64,000 nucleotides of DNA, from the NCBI GenBank assembly GCA_029260395.1, contig JAJDDJ010000018.1, forward strand, positions 1 to 64,000, read 5' to 3'. Of this stretch, positions 15,724 through 23,989 are shown piece after piece. Position 1 is the stretch's first letter; every line of letters begins with the position of its first letter. This DNA is from Phycisphaerales bacterium (lineage in GTDB: Bacteria > Planctomycetota > Phycisphaerae > Phycisphaerales > UBA1924). The translations under genes and the position numbers were made by a program. Below the pieces are notes generated by a model. That model was not told the DNA's origin, ran no database searches, and saw only the letters and a program-made list of their open reading frames with translations.

Positions 15724-17186
15724 TACAGCACCCGCGCCGCCAGGCTCGCAAGGTCGCTGCGTTCGCTGCGCGCCAGCATGACGTGCCCGAACAACGGCTC
15801 GCCCTTGAGCTTCTCCACCACATACGACAAGCCGTTCGACGATGAATCAAGATACGGGTTATCGATCTGCCCGATATCGCCCGTCAGCACCAGCTTGGTG
15901 CCCTCGCCCACCCGGCTGACGATCGTCTTGATCTCGTGCGGCGTCAGGTTCTGCGCCTCGTCCACAATCATGAACTGGTGCGGGATGCTCCGACCACGGA
16001 TGTACGTCAGCGGCTCGAGCACCATCTTGCCATCAAACATCAGCTTCTGAATCCGCTGCTCACTCGTTCGACTGTCGGGTGACTGGTCGTGCCCGCCCTT
16101 GGTGCTCATCAGGTACGCCAGGTTGTCGAAAATCGGCTGCATCCACGCCGCCAGCTTTTCGTCCTTATCGCCCGGCAGGTACCCGATGTCTCGTCCCATC
16201 GGCATGATCGGCCTCGCCGCCAGCAGCTTGTCGTACCGCTCCTCCTGCATCACCTTGGCCATCGCCGCAGCCAGCGCCAGCAAGGTCTTGCCCGTGCCCG
16301 CAGAACCGAGCAGCGTGACCAGCTTCACCTGGTCATCGAGCAGCAGGTCGAGTGCCATCGTCTGCTGAACGTTCCGCGCCATGATCCCGCTGATCGGCTT
16401 GCGCGGACCCGTCACCGGTATCAACTGGTCCACATCGCCGGGCCTTCGGCACAGACCCGTGTGGCTCTCGTCCGTCTCGTCGTACAGCAGCACGAACTGG
16501 TTTGAGAGCAGTGACGCCGGATCGTACAACTCCCCCGCATGCCCTTTGTGCGATGTGCCGGCCAGTGCCTCGACCGCTAACAGCCGATCGTCGTACAGCT
16601 TGTCGATCAGCGTCCCCGGCGCATCGAGCTCGACGTACCCACGGTACAACCGGTCGGCGTCGACCTTCTGATTCTCGAAATCCTCAGTCTTGATGCCCAG
16701 CACGTCGGCCTTGATCCGCGCCGACAGGTCCTTGGTCACAAACACCGCGCGATGGCCTCGCGTCTTCAGGTCAAGCGCCGTCGCGATGATCCGGTTGTCC
16801 GGCTTGGCCTCCTCGATGACCGCAGGCCGCACGTGCTCCTGCGTGTCGATGCGCACCGTGCCGGTGCCCTTGGCGGTCTGCTTGCGCGCGTTGATCTCCA
16901 GTCCAAGGTCCACGTCGCCCCAAGCCACGCCCTCGGTCAGGCTTCCCGCTTTGCGCAGCGTGTCCAGGTACCGGATGCACGCCCGCGCGTTCCTGCCGAT
17001 GTCGTCCTCGCGCCGCTTGAGCCCGTCGAGTTCCTCGATCACCGTGTAAGGCACGACGACGTGGTTCTCCTCGAACACGAACAGCGCATCCGGATTGTGC
17101 AGCACCACGTTCGTATCGAGCACGAAGTGCTTGACGTTGGTCTTGGTTGCGGGTGTAGCCGATGGCGCGTCTTGCGTGTCTGTCAT
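15723..17186 (-). CDS. PIN domain - PhoH ATPase fusion (PhoH2-type)
   Basis: 487 residues. The N-terminal PIN nuclease domain (about 15-150) begins KHFVLDTNVVLHNPDAL and keeps acidic residues (Asp in LDTN, Glu in VIEELDGLK, Asp in FVTKDLSARIKAD). The C-terminal PhoH ATPase (about 255-487) has Walker A GSAGTGKTLL and Walker B FMIVDEAQNLT, then VLTGDIGQIDNPYLD. PIN-PhoH proteins are described as RNA helicase/ribonucleases. The ATG at 17186 has a strong AGGAGG site nine bases upstream (CAGGAGGAGCATCGC), so a longer in-frame start at 17234 is not needed. Confidence 0.92.
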   Translation of the reverse strand: MTDTQDAPSATPATKTNVKHFVLDTNVVLHNPDALFVFEENHVVVPYTVIEELDGLKRREDDIGRNARACIRYLDTLRKAGSLTEGVAWGDVDLGLEINARKQTAKGTGTVRIDTQEHVRPAVIEEAKPDNRIIATALDLKTRGHRAVFVTKDLSARIKADVLGIKTEDFENQKVDADRLYRGYVELDAPGTLIDKLYDDRLLAVEALAGTSHKGHAGELYDPASLLSNQFVLLYDETDESHTGLCRRPGDVDQLIPVTGPRKPISGIMARNVQQTMALDLLLDDQVKLVTLLGSAGTGKTLLALAAAMAKVMQEERYDKLLAARPIMPMGRDIGYLPGDKDEKLAAWMQPIFDNLAYLMSTKGGHDQSPDSRTSEQRIQKLMFDGKMVLEPLTYIRGRSIPHQFMIVDEAQNLTPHEIKTIVSRVGEGTKLVLTGDIGQIDNPYLDSSSNGLSYVVEKLKGEPLFGHVMLARSERSDLASLAARVL

Positions 17187-17240
17187 GCGATGCTCCTCCT
17201 GATGATCGCCTCTTGCAGGGCTCGCTGCCAGCATACCGGA

Positions 17241-17744
17241 TCACAGCGGTTCGTCGTGCCGGCACAGCGCCAAGAGCCCCTCCCGCAGTCGATCCACCGA
17301 CGCCGCCGAGCCCGCCACGATCTCGATAGGCGCTGGCCGAACCCCGCCAAAGTGGATCACCACCGTTGGCTCCTGGCCCGAGCCAGCGCCGATCGCCTCA
17401 AACTCCAGCAGCGATAGCGGTTCATCGAACGCCACAACCCCAGGGTCCAGCTTTCTCGCGTCGGCGCGGACCATGACCAGCCGCCTGCTTGTCAGCACCG
17501 CGACCCGGCGTTTGCGGGCCTGCGTGCTGGCCGTCGCAGCGCTCACCACCACCCCCACCACGGGCACCATCGCCAGCGCCGCCGTCGATACCTTCGACCA
17601 CGCCCCGCCCGCTGGCTGCACCACACCCCAGCCGATCAGCCGCTCGCCTGGCTCCATGGTCTCTCTCAGCAACCGGCGCAGCCGCCAAGGCCCAAAGCCC
17701 GCGTTGGCAAACCGCCGCTCGCTGCGAATCTTCACGCCCCGCAC
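17241..17744 (-). CDS. Membrane-associated protein of unknown function
   Basis: 167 residues from a GTG start; an internal ATG at 17657 is the alternative. One hydrophobic stretch, ALAMVPVVGVVVSAATAST, at about 56-74 is followed by KRRVAVLTSRRLVMVRADAR and IGAGSGQEPTVVIHFGG. The second half has the beta-strand rhythm of PH-like 'YdbS/bPH' domains (VLTSRRLVMV is typical), but this is a weak call. It lies eleven bases downstream of the DUF456 gene on the same strand, so probably co-transcribed. Confidence 0.65.
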   Translation of the reverse strand: MRGVKIRSERRFANAGFGPWRLRRLLRETMEPGERLIGWGVVQPAGGAWSKVSTAALAMVPVVGVVVSAATASTQARKRRVAVLTSRRLVMVRADARKLDPGVVAFDEPLSLLEFEAIGAGSGQEPTVVIHFGGVRPAPIEIVAGSAASVDRLREGLLALCRHDEPL

Positions 17745-17754
17745 CCGCGCGCGT

Positions 17755-18264
17755 TCATACCCAAGCCCCCACGATCAGCACGAGCGCCAGCACCGCCGCG
17801 ATCCCGCCCTTGAGCACGACCGACGCCAGCCGGCCGGCCGCAGCCCCACCGCCGACTCTCATCGAATCTTTCCATGGACGCTGCGCGTGCCCGCGCTCAC
17901 CCACGATCGCGCCAACTCCCGCGCCGACCACCGCACCCACGATCGTTCCCACGATCGGTATCGGCAGCACCACCGTGCCAACGAGCGCGCCCACCAGCCC
18001 GCCGACAACCGAGCCCGTCGCCCCTGCTCGACTCCCGCCCGCCCGCGTCGCGCCCGCTGCCGACGCAAAGAACTCCACCGCCTCGCCCAGCACCGCCAGC
18101 CCGACGCCCGCCAGCAAGAATCCCCAGTGCATCGAGTCGCCCCGCCACAGCACGCACACCGACGCCACCAGCACCGCCACCCACATCCCGGGTAGCGTCA
18201 CCAACGTCAGCACCACGCCGACTAGCGCACCAAGTGTGATGAGGATCGACGCTGTGAGTTCCAT
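17755..18264 (-). CDS. DUF456 family membrane protein
   Basis: 169 residues, almost all hydrophobic: helices near 5-45, 47-65, 80-125 and 150-168. GGLVGALVGTVVLPIPIVGT, IVGAVVGAGVGAIVGE is the Gly-rich repeat segment typical of DUF456, and LPGMWVAVLVASV the conserved first loop. Function unknown in the family. Second of three consecutive minus-strand membrane genes between the 84-residue gene at 19181 and phoH. Confidence 0.82.
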   Translation of the reverse strand: MELTASILITLGALVGVVLTLVTLPGMWVAVLVASVCVLWRGDSMHWGFLLAGVGLAVLGEAVEFFASAAGATRAGGSRAGATGSVVGGLVGALVGTVVLPIPIVGTIVGAVVGAGVGAIVGERGHAQRPWKDSMRVGGGAAAGRLASVVLKGGIAAVLALVLIVGAWV

Positions 18265-18308
18265 AGCCGATCTACCGCTCCCGAAAGCCCACTTATCAGC
18301 CCGCCGGC

Positions 18309-19163
18309 CTAGCCCGCCTTGTCGGCGTCGGCGTGCTCATCCATTGGCGTTTCGCCCGCGTCCGCCTGCTCGACCGACGCATCGTCGTCGCTCGCTTCTT
18401 CATCTGCTTGGCGATCGGGGAACGCGGTTTGCTCCATCTTGAGCACCCACGCTTCCAGCGGCACGTAGCGGTACAGGTCGAGCGCCACCGCTTTGCCAGC
18501 CAAGCTGGGGTGCGTGTCGTTGATCTCGAGCGTCACATAGAACTTGTGCCACTTGCGCTTGTCGACGTCCGACAGGTCCGTCGGAAGCAGCGTTGCTCCG
18601 CCCGGCAGGCCTAGCTTCTGCTCCGCCGAGACCCATGTGTACTTCTTGGTCGCCACCCGAACCCACAGCACGATCAGATACAGCGCCACGCCCCAGCACA
18701 CCACAAGAATCAGCCATTGGCTCGGCAAATCGAACGCGCTGAGCTGCTTGGGTTGCTCGGCGCTGGCAAGCCGCTCCTCCAGCGATGCCAGCGTCTCGCG
18801 CGGCGAAGCCATCACCGTGTACTCGGCTTTGAGCATCCCAAGCCCGGGCACCGCCAGCGCCTCCAGCCATTCCAGTTTGGCGCGCTCGGACTCGGTAAGC
18901 GAAGGGCGGGCCCGCAGCGTCTCCAACGCCTCGCCCGGCTCAGCCACCGAGGCCTCAAAAAGCGACCGCGCATCGTCCGCGGCCCGCAGGTATTCGAGCT
19001 GCTTGGCCGCCGCATAATCCCGGCCGCGTTTCGGATAGGCGTGAACCAGGTCGAACATCGCCCACCCGCCGAACGCCAGCATCGCTAGCGTCGTCAGGCT
19101 CATCTTGATCAGCCAGCGACGCGAGAGCTTCGTCCGGGCGGTCGCTGTTTGGTCTGTGCTCAT
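18309..19163 (-). CDS. Two-helix membrane protein of unknown function
   Basis: 284 residues. Helices lie at about 20-40 (IKMSLTTLAMLAFGGWAMFD) and 148-168 (WILVVCWGVALYLIVLWVRV). Between them is an alpha-rich periplasmic region with a coiled-coil character (SLTESERAKLEWLEALAVPG). A cytoplasmic domain follows (KYTWVSAEQKLGLPGGATLL, KWHKFYVTLEIND). The last 40 residues are strongly acidic (DEEASDDDASVEQADAGE). I do not recognise the family; short spacing to the DUF456 gene suggests one transcript. Confidence 0.72.
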   Translation of the reverse strand: MSTDQTATARTKLSRRWLIKMSLTTLAMLAFGGWAMFDLVHAYPKRGRDYAAAKQLEYLRAADDARSLFEASVAEPGEALETLRARPSLTESERAKLEWLEALAVPGLGMLKAEYTVMASPRETLASLEERLASAEQPKQLSAFDLPSQWLILVVCWGVALYLIVLWVRVATKKYTWVSAEQKLGLPGGATLLPTDLSDVDKRKWHKFYVTLEINDTHPSLAGKAVALDLYRYVPLEAWVLKMEQTAFPDRQADEEASDDDASVEQADAGETPMDEHADADKAG

Positions 19164-19180
19164 ATCGGATTATCGTCCCA

Positions 19181-19435
19181 TCACTGCAGCGACTGAGGCT
19201 CAAGATCGGGCCATTCAAGCGCCTCATCCCACCAGGCCCGAGCAATCCCCTGACCGCCAGGCCTCGAACGCAACCGATCGTACCCCCCGCTCCCATCGGA
19301 ATGCACCCGACGGGTCGGAATCCTCGGCACCTCAGCCGGCTTGTCCATCGCCCACGTCAGCCACGTCTCGTGCAACAACCGGGCCTTCTCGCCCGCATCC
19401 AGCACCCGCTTGCGATTGAGCCAGCTCCAGCGCAT
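19181..19435 (-). CDS. Small soluble protein of unknown function
   Basis: 84 residues from the ATG at 19435: MRWSWLNRKRVLDAGEKARL, then LHETWLTWAMDKPAEVPRIP and a tail ending ALEWPDLEPQSLQ. It is rich in Trp and Arg with no signal peptide. Longer in-frame starts exist but would overlap the divergent ndh gene. It is 17 bases upstream of the 19163 gene on the same strand. I do not recognise it. Confidence 0.55.
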   Translation of the reverse strand: MRWSWLNRKRVLDAGEKARLLHETWLTWAMDKPAEVPRIPTRRVHSDGSGGYDRLRSRPGGQGIARAWWDEALEWPDLEPQSLQ

Positions 19436-19484
19436 GGCCAAGCATACGGAGCGCTGGCCGCCCGGACCGCCCGTACCATGACGC

Positions 19485-20825
19485 ATGGCAAGACCTCGCG
19501 TAGTCATCGTCGGGGCGGGCTTCGGGGGCCTCGCAGCCGCCAAACGCCTCCGCAGGGCCGATGCCGACGTCTACCTCGTCGATCAGCGCAACCACCACCT
19601 CTTCCAGCCTCTGCTCTACCAGGTCGCCACCGCGGGTCTTTCACCCTCCAACATCGCCGTGCCCATCCGCAAGATTTTCCGCAATGATCAGAACATCAAC
19701 GTGGTCATGGGCCGCGTCGAGAGCATCGATACCGAGCGCCAACATCTCGTCGCAGCTGGCCGTGCGTACCCATACGACTACCTCGTCGTCGCGAGCGGTG
19801 CCGCGACCTCCTACTTCGGCAACGACCACTGGGCCGACATCGCGCCGGGCCTCAAGTCCCTCGCAGATGCCATCGAGATCCGCCGACGCATCCTTCTCGC
19901 CTTCGAGGCAGCCGAACTCGAGAACGATGAGGCCGCGCGGCGCGCCGCGCTCACCTTTGTCATCGTCGGCGGCGGTCCCACCGGCGTGGAACTCGCAGGC
20001 ACCATCGCCGAGATCGCAAGAACCTCCATCCAGCGCGACTTCCGCCGAATTGATACCCGCACCACGCGCGTCATTCTCGCTCATGGCGACGACCGCCTGC
20101 TGAAGGGATACCACGAGAAACTCAGCGACCGCGCAAGGCGGGACCTCATCGATCTTGGTGTAGAGGTCCGCCTCAGCGCCCGAGTCATCAATGTAGAGGA
20201 TGATCAAGCACAAATCCGCGATGGCAATGGCGAAACGTCCTCCATACAAGCCAAAAACATCATCTGGGCAGCGGGCGTGCGCGCCTCGTCACTCGTCGCC
20301 TCGCTCGACTGTGAGACCGATCGCGGCGGACGAGCCAAGGTCGAGCCAGACCTCTCGATCGAAGGCCGTCCAGAGATCTTCGTCATCGGCGATGCTGCGA
20401 CCATCGACGATCCGAACACCGGCGAGCCCGTGCCAGGCGTCGCGCCGGCTGCCTCCCAGATGGGGCAGCACGCGGGCAATATTATTCGGAACGCGCTTCG
20501 AGGCAGCACCGCTCGCCCCGCCTTCAAGTATCTCGATAAGGGCTCGATGGCCACCATCGGCCGCGCCAAAGCCGTCGCGGACATCAAGGGCCTGCACTTC
20601 ACAGGCCTGGTCGCGTGGCTCATGTGGGGCTTCGTCCACATCGCCTTTCTCGTCAGCTTCCGAAGCAAGCTGCTGGCCATGATCGAATGGGTCTGGCTCT
20701 ACCTCTTCTTCAGCCGCGGCGTGCGCCTCATCACGGGCAACGCCCACCCGGATGTCCATCAGCCCCTCGGCGAGCCAATCGACTTAAACACACCAAACGA
20801 ACAGACCACCGCACCTGTTCATTGA
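19485..20825 (+). CDS. ndh: Type II NADH dehydrogenase (NDH-2)
   Basis: 446 residues. FAD-binding Rossmann motif RVVIVGAGFGGLAAAKRLRR at the N-terminus, and a second, NADH-binding one at about 160 (FVIVGGGPTGVELAGTIAEI). NDH-2 hallmarks: HHLFQPLLYQVATAGLSP near residue 37 and the AAGVRAS..., VIGDAA segments that close the FAD site. The C-terminal part (GLVAWLMWGFVHIAFLVSF, then MIEWVWLYLFFSRGVRLI) is the amphipathic membrane-anchoring end. It transfers electrons from NADH to quinone without pumping protons; the quinone is probably menaquinone made through MqnE (50491-51804). Confidence 0.92.
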   Translation: MARPRVVIVGAGFGGLAAAKRLRRADADVYLVDQRNHHLFQPLLYQVATAGLSPSNIAVPIRKIFRNDQNINVVMGRVESIDTERQHLVAAGRAYPYDYLVVASGAATSYFGNDHWADIAPGLKSLADAIEIRRRILLAFEAAELENDEAARRAALTFVIVGGGPTGVELAGTIAEIARTSIQRDFRRIDTRTTRVILAHGDDRLLKGYHEKLSDRARRDLIDLGVEVRLSARVINVEDDQAQIRDGNGETSSIQAKNIIWAAGVRASSLVASLDCETDRGGRAKVEPDLSIEGRPEIFVIGDAATIDDPNTGEPVPGVAPAASQMGQHAGNIIRNALRGSTARPAFKYLDKGSMATIGRAKAVADIKGLHFTGLVAWLMWGFVHIAFLVSFRSKLLAMIEWVWLYLFFSRGVRLITGNAHPDVHQPLGEPIDLNTPNEQTTAPVH

Positions 20826-20836
20826 GGACCACCGTC

Positions 20837-22081
20837 ATGAAAGCCACCGCTACCCGCCCGTTCGATGCCCGCACCGATGCCACTCTCGCGAAGCTCGATG
20901 CCGCCGGCCAGTACAAGCACCTCCAGATGCTCCAAGGCCCGATGGATGCCTCGGTCACCATCCGTAAGGCCGACGGCTCGAGCCATCGGGCGCTCTGCTT
21001 TTGCTCCAACAACTACCTCGGACTCGCCAACCACCCGGAAGTCATCGATGCTGGCATCGAGGGCCTCAAAAAGTACGGCGCGGGCACCGCGTCCGTCCGC
21101 TTCATCTGCGGCACGTTCGAGCCCCACGAACGACTCGAACAGACCATCGCCGACTACATGGGAACCGAGTCCAGCTACACCTTCGTCTCCTGCTGGACCG
21201 CCAATGAAGCCCTCTACCCCACCTTCGCCGAGCCGGGCGACCTCATCCTCTCCGATGAGCTCAACCACGCGTGCATCATCGATGGCATCCGCCTCGCCCA
21301 CTCCATCAAGAAGTGCGCACGCAAAGTCTACAAGCACTCGGACCTCGCCGACCTCCGCAGCAAGCTTGAGTCCGCCCACGACCTCGGCCTTGATAAGGAC
21401 GGCCCCAACCCGGGACAGATCTGGGTGATTACCGACGGCGTGTTCTCCATGGAAGGAGACATCGCCGACCTGCGCGGGCTCCGCAAGCTCTGCGATGAGT
21501 TCGGCGCCATGCTCGTCGTCGACGATTCCCACGGCCACGGCGTCATGGGCAAGACCGGCCGAGGCACCCACGAACACTTTGGCATGCTGCCCGGCGGCTC
21601 CGATGGACAGGTCGACTTCTTCACCGGCACGCTCGGCAAAGCCCTCGGCGGCGGAGCGGGCGGCTTCATCGCGGGCCCCAAGCGCGGCTCCGAGCTCATC
21701 GTCCAACGCGGCCGACCCACGCTGTTCTCCAACGCCCTGCCCGTCACTGTCGCGTGCAGCGCCACCAAGGCCATCGAGATCCTGATGCGCGAGCCGCAGC
21801 GTGTCCAGACGCTCCGCGACAACACCGCCTACGCCCGCCAACAGATCACCGCGGCGGGCTTTGAGGTCATCGACTCCCCCACCGCCATCTGCCCCATCAT
21901 CGTCGGCGATACCGCCAGAGCCATCGCTATGAGCAAGCGCCTGCTAGAGCTGGGCGTCTTCGTCATCGGCTTCGGCTTCCCCGTCGTGCCCGAGGGAGCC
22001 GCCCGCCTCCGCGTGCAGCTCTCCGCAGCTCACACCCGTGCGCACATCGATGAGCTTGTGGGAGCGCTCAAGAAGCTATGA
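20837..22081 (+). CDS. kbl: Glycine C-acetyltransferase (2-amino-3-ketobutyrate CoA ligase)
   Basis: 414 residues, a PLP fold-type I alpha-oxoamine synthase. Seen: SNNYLGLANHPEVIDAG, GTASVRFICGTFEPHERLE, the cofactor Asp/His in VVDDSHGHGVMG, and the Schiff-base Lys in FFTGTLGKALGGGAGG. The RFICGT and DDSHG details fit Kbl rather than BioF or HemA. It cleaves 2-amino-3-ketobutyrate with CoA to glycine and acetyl-CoA, completing threonine breakdown begun by Tdh at 5602-6648. The ATG at 20837 lies 11 bases after the ndh stop. Its stop overlaps the HNH gene start (ATGA). Confidence 0.92.
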   Translation: MKATATRPFDARTDATLAKLDAAGQYKHLQMLQGPMDASVTIRKADGSSHRALCFCSNNYLGLANHPEVIDAGIEGLKKYGAGTASVRFICGTFEPHERLEQTIADYMGTESSYTFVSCWTANEALYPTFAEPGDLILSDELNHACIIDGIRLAHSIKKCARKVYKHSDLADLRSKLESAHDLGLDKDGPNPGQIWVITDGVFSMEGDIADLRGLRKLCDEFGAMLVVDDSHGHGVMGKTGRGTHEHFGMLPGGSDGQVDFFTGTLGKALGGGAGGFIAGPKRGSELIVQRGRPTLFSNALPVTVACSATKAIEILMREPQRVQTLRDNTAYARQQITAAGFEVIDSPTAICPIIVGDTARAIAMSKRLLELGVFVIGFGFPVVPEGAARLRVQLSAAHTRAHIDELVGALKKL

Positions 22082-22785
22082 GTGATCCAAGGCATACCGA
22101 AATCGATCCTGGAACAGTGCTGTCGTACCAAGAGATGTGTTCTCGGGAGCGAGCTTCGCTCCAACGTGGCATGAACTACCGATTGGATGGCGTGCGCTCC
22201 ATCTTTCTGATGAGTCGTCGCCCAAACGCGCCATACTCTGACGAGGTTCAAGATGAAGGACTGACAATAATCTACGAAGGTCACGATGAGCCCCGAAGGG
22301 AGGCAGGTCCAGATCCCAAAACGATCGATCAGCCTCTGAAGACTTCAAGTGGACGACCGACTCAGAATGGTTTGTTCTGGTCCGCTGCAAAACAACGAGG
22401 GGCCGGTCACGAAGCCGAGATCGTCATCGTGTATGAGAAGGTGCTAACGGGAATCTGGGTCTACAACGGGCTGTTTCGTCTCGTGGACGCCTGGCTTGCG
22501 ACGGATGAGTTTCGCAGCGTTTGTAAGTTCAGACTCGTTTCGGCCGAACAGGCCGGAACGAACGAGCCTAATGAAGCGGATGAGGCCACCCGTGTAATCC
22601 CATCGCTCGTGAAGCGTGAGGTTTGGAAACGAGATAAGGGTAGATGTCGAATCTGTGGGCGAGACTCCGATTTGCACTTTGATCACATAATCCCGTTCAG
22701 CAAAGGCGGGAGCTCTCGTGTGGCGGAGAACATTCAGCTCCTATGTGCCACGCACAACCTACAGAAGCACGATCGGATTGAGTAA
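22078..22785 (+). CDS. SRA-like/HNH endonuclease, likely modification-dependent restriction
   Basis: 235 residues. The N-terminal part (about 15-155: SYQEMCSRERASLQRGMNYR, EGLTIIYEGHDEP, TGIWVYNGLFRLVDAW) has the YDG/SRA-type layout that reads modified cytosines in SRA-HNH restriction enzymes. The C-terminal HNH domain (about 178-235) is complete: CRICGRDSDLHFDHIIPFSK, NIQLLCATHNLQKHDR, with two zinc CxxC-type pairs. No methyltransferase is adjacent, as expected for a type IV enzyme. The DNA is clearly AT-richer than its surroundings, and its ATG overlaps the kbl stop, so it looks like a transferred gene placed in a housekeeping operon. Substrate is inferred. Confidence 0.85.
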   Translation: MSDPRHTEIDPGTVLSYQEMCSRERASLQRGMNYRLDGVRSIFLMSRRPNAPYSDEVQDEGLTIIYEGHDEPRREAGPDPKTIDQPLKTSSGRPTQNGLFWSAAKQRGAGHEAEIVIVYEKVLTGIWVYNGLFRLVDAWLATDEFRSVCKFRLVSAEQAGTNEPNEADEATRVIPSLVKREVWKRDKGRCRICGRDSDLHFDHIIPFSKGGSSRVAENIQLLCATHNLQKHDRIE

Positions 22786-22794
22786 CAACCTGCG

Positions 22795-23208
22795 ATGCTC
22801 TGCCCGCACTGCGAGTACGAACTCAGGGGAACTCCCGGCGAAACCTGCCCCGAGTGCGGCCAACCGTCCACACTCAGTGAGCGCACCAATGCGCAGATCA
22901 AGTTCTCCAATTGGTCTTTCGCAGCCCTCGCGGTCAACATGATGGTGCTGTTCGTGGCCTTGCTGCTAGCCATGATCGCGCTCGCAAAGCTCGTGATCCA
23001 TCGGCAGTTCGAGCTTGGCATGCTTTGGCCGGTCGCGATCGCGCTCGCTGCCAGCATCGGCGCGGCCACCTGCTACGTCACCGCTCAACGCCGAGGCGCC
23101 TCACTGCGATCGCATGAACCATTCCGTGTCCATCCCGCCATGTGGCTGCTCGTGTGGCTCGGACCGATCTGCGCAGCGGCGTTCGTGCTTTGGGTCCTGC
23201 TTCCCTAG
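22795..23208 (+). CDS. Zinc-ribbon membrane protein of unknown function
   Basis: 137 residues. A zinc ribbon at 3-22 (CPHCEYELRGTPGETCPECG) is followed by four predicted helices (about 42-65, 72-92, 118-136 and one weaker). This small 'ribbon then membrane' layout recurs in planctomycetes; a second protein with the ribbon at the other end is at 51872-52150. Function unknown. Nine bases after the HNH gene, so possibly the same transcript. Composition is back to the local GC level. Confidence 0.72.
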   Translation: MLCPHCEYELRGTPGETCPECGQPSTLSERTNAQIKFSNWSFAALAVNMMVLFVALLLAMIALAKLVIHRQFELGMLWPVAIALAASIGAATCYVTAQRRGASLRSHEPFRVHPAMWLLVWLGPICAAAFVLWVLLP

Positions 23209-23304
23209 CGCCCCTGCTCCACCGCTAACTGAAGGCTGTAGGCGTTTGGCACCTCTTCAAGCAATTCCATGATCTGTGCGCACACCTGATGGAAGTGCGT
23301 GCGT

Positions 23305-23967
23305 TTAGAACTCTGCGTCTTGCTCATAAACAACCCACTTGCCGGTGGTCGGGTGCCAGAAGCCGAGCATCTTGGCGTGCAGGCACATGCGCGGATGGGT
23401 AGAGGAGTCTCCGTACAACGGGTCCCCCACGATCGCTGCGCCCATGCCGCCCTTGTCGACCGGGGTGACCGCATGAACGCGGAGTTGGTGCGTGCGCCCG
23501 GTGACCGGTCTGAACTCCACACGGGTTCGGCCCGGGGCTCGATCGGTCACACGCCAAAGTGTCTGGGCGGGCTTGCCGCGCTCGTAGCAGACCATCTGGC
23601 GGGGGCGGTTGGGCCAATCCACGATCAGCGGCAGGTCGACCTCGCCTTCGTCTCCCGAGAGTTCGCCTGCGAGCAGGGCGTCGTAGGACTTGCCGACCTT
23701 GCGGTGCATGAACTGGCGGCTCAGGGCTCGGTGGGCGGAGGGGTTGAGGGCGTAGACCATGACGCCCGAGGTGTCGAAATCGAGCCGGTGGACCGTGATG
23801 GAACCGGTGGCAAGGGGGTAGAGGGCCTGGATTCGGCTTGCCACGCAGTCCTGCTTGTCCTCGCCCCGGCCCGGGACGCTCAGCAGGCCCGGCGGCTTGA
23901 CGAGCACCACGAACTGGTCGTTGTCGTCGATGATGCGCAGCTCAGGGGTCTCAAGGCCAGCGTCCAT
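23305..23967 (-). CDS. RluA-family pseudouridine synthase
   Basis: 220 residues. The catalytic motif HRLDFDTSGVMVYAL carries the conserved Asp; VGKSYDALLAG, PVTGRTHQLRVHA and GDPLYG complete the RluA pattern. No S4 domain is present, as in RluA-type (23S/tRNA uridine) enzymes. I chose the ATG at 23967 because the longer frame runs into the divergent gene at 23990. A leftover 33-codon open stretch (NAYSLQLAVEQGR end) lies just downstream and has no recognisable function. Confidence 0.9.
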   Translation of the reverse strand: MDAGLETPELRIIDDNDQFVVLVKPPGLLSVPGRGEDKQDCVASRIQALYPLATGSITVHRLDFDTSGVMVYALNPSAHRALSRQFMHRKVGKSYDALLAGELSGDEGEVDLPLIVDWPNRPRQMVCYERGKPAQTLWRVTDRAPGRTRVEFRPVTGRTHQLRVHAVTPVDKGGMGAAIVGDPLYGDSSTHPRMCLHAKMLGFWHPTTGKWVVYEQDAEF

Positions 23968-23989
23968 GAGGCGAGCGTATCCTCGGGGC

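Noticed and set aside
23205..23304. 33-codon open stretch ending NAYSLQLAVEQGR downstream of rluA
   Set aside because: No start codon of its own outside rluA and no recognisable feature; may be a worn remnant but cannot be supported.
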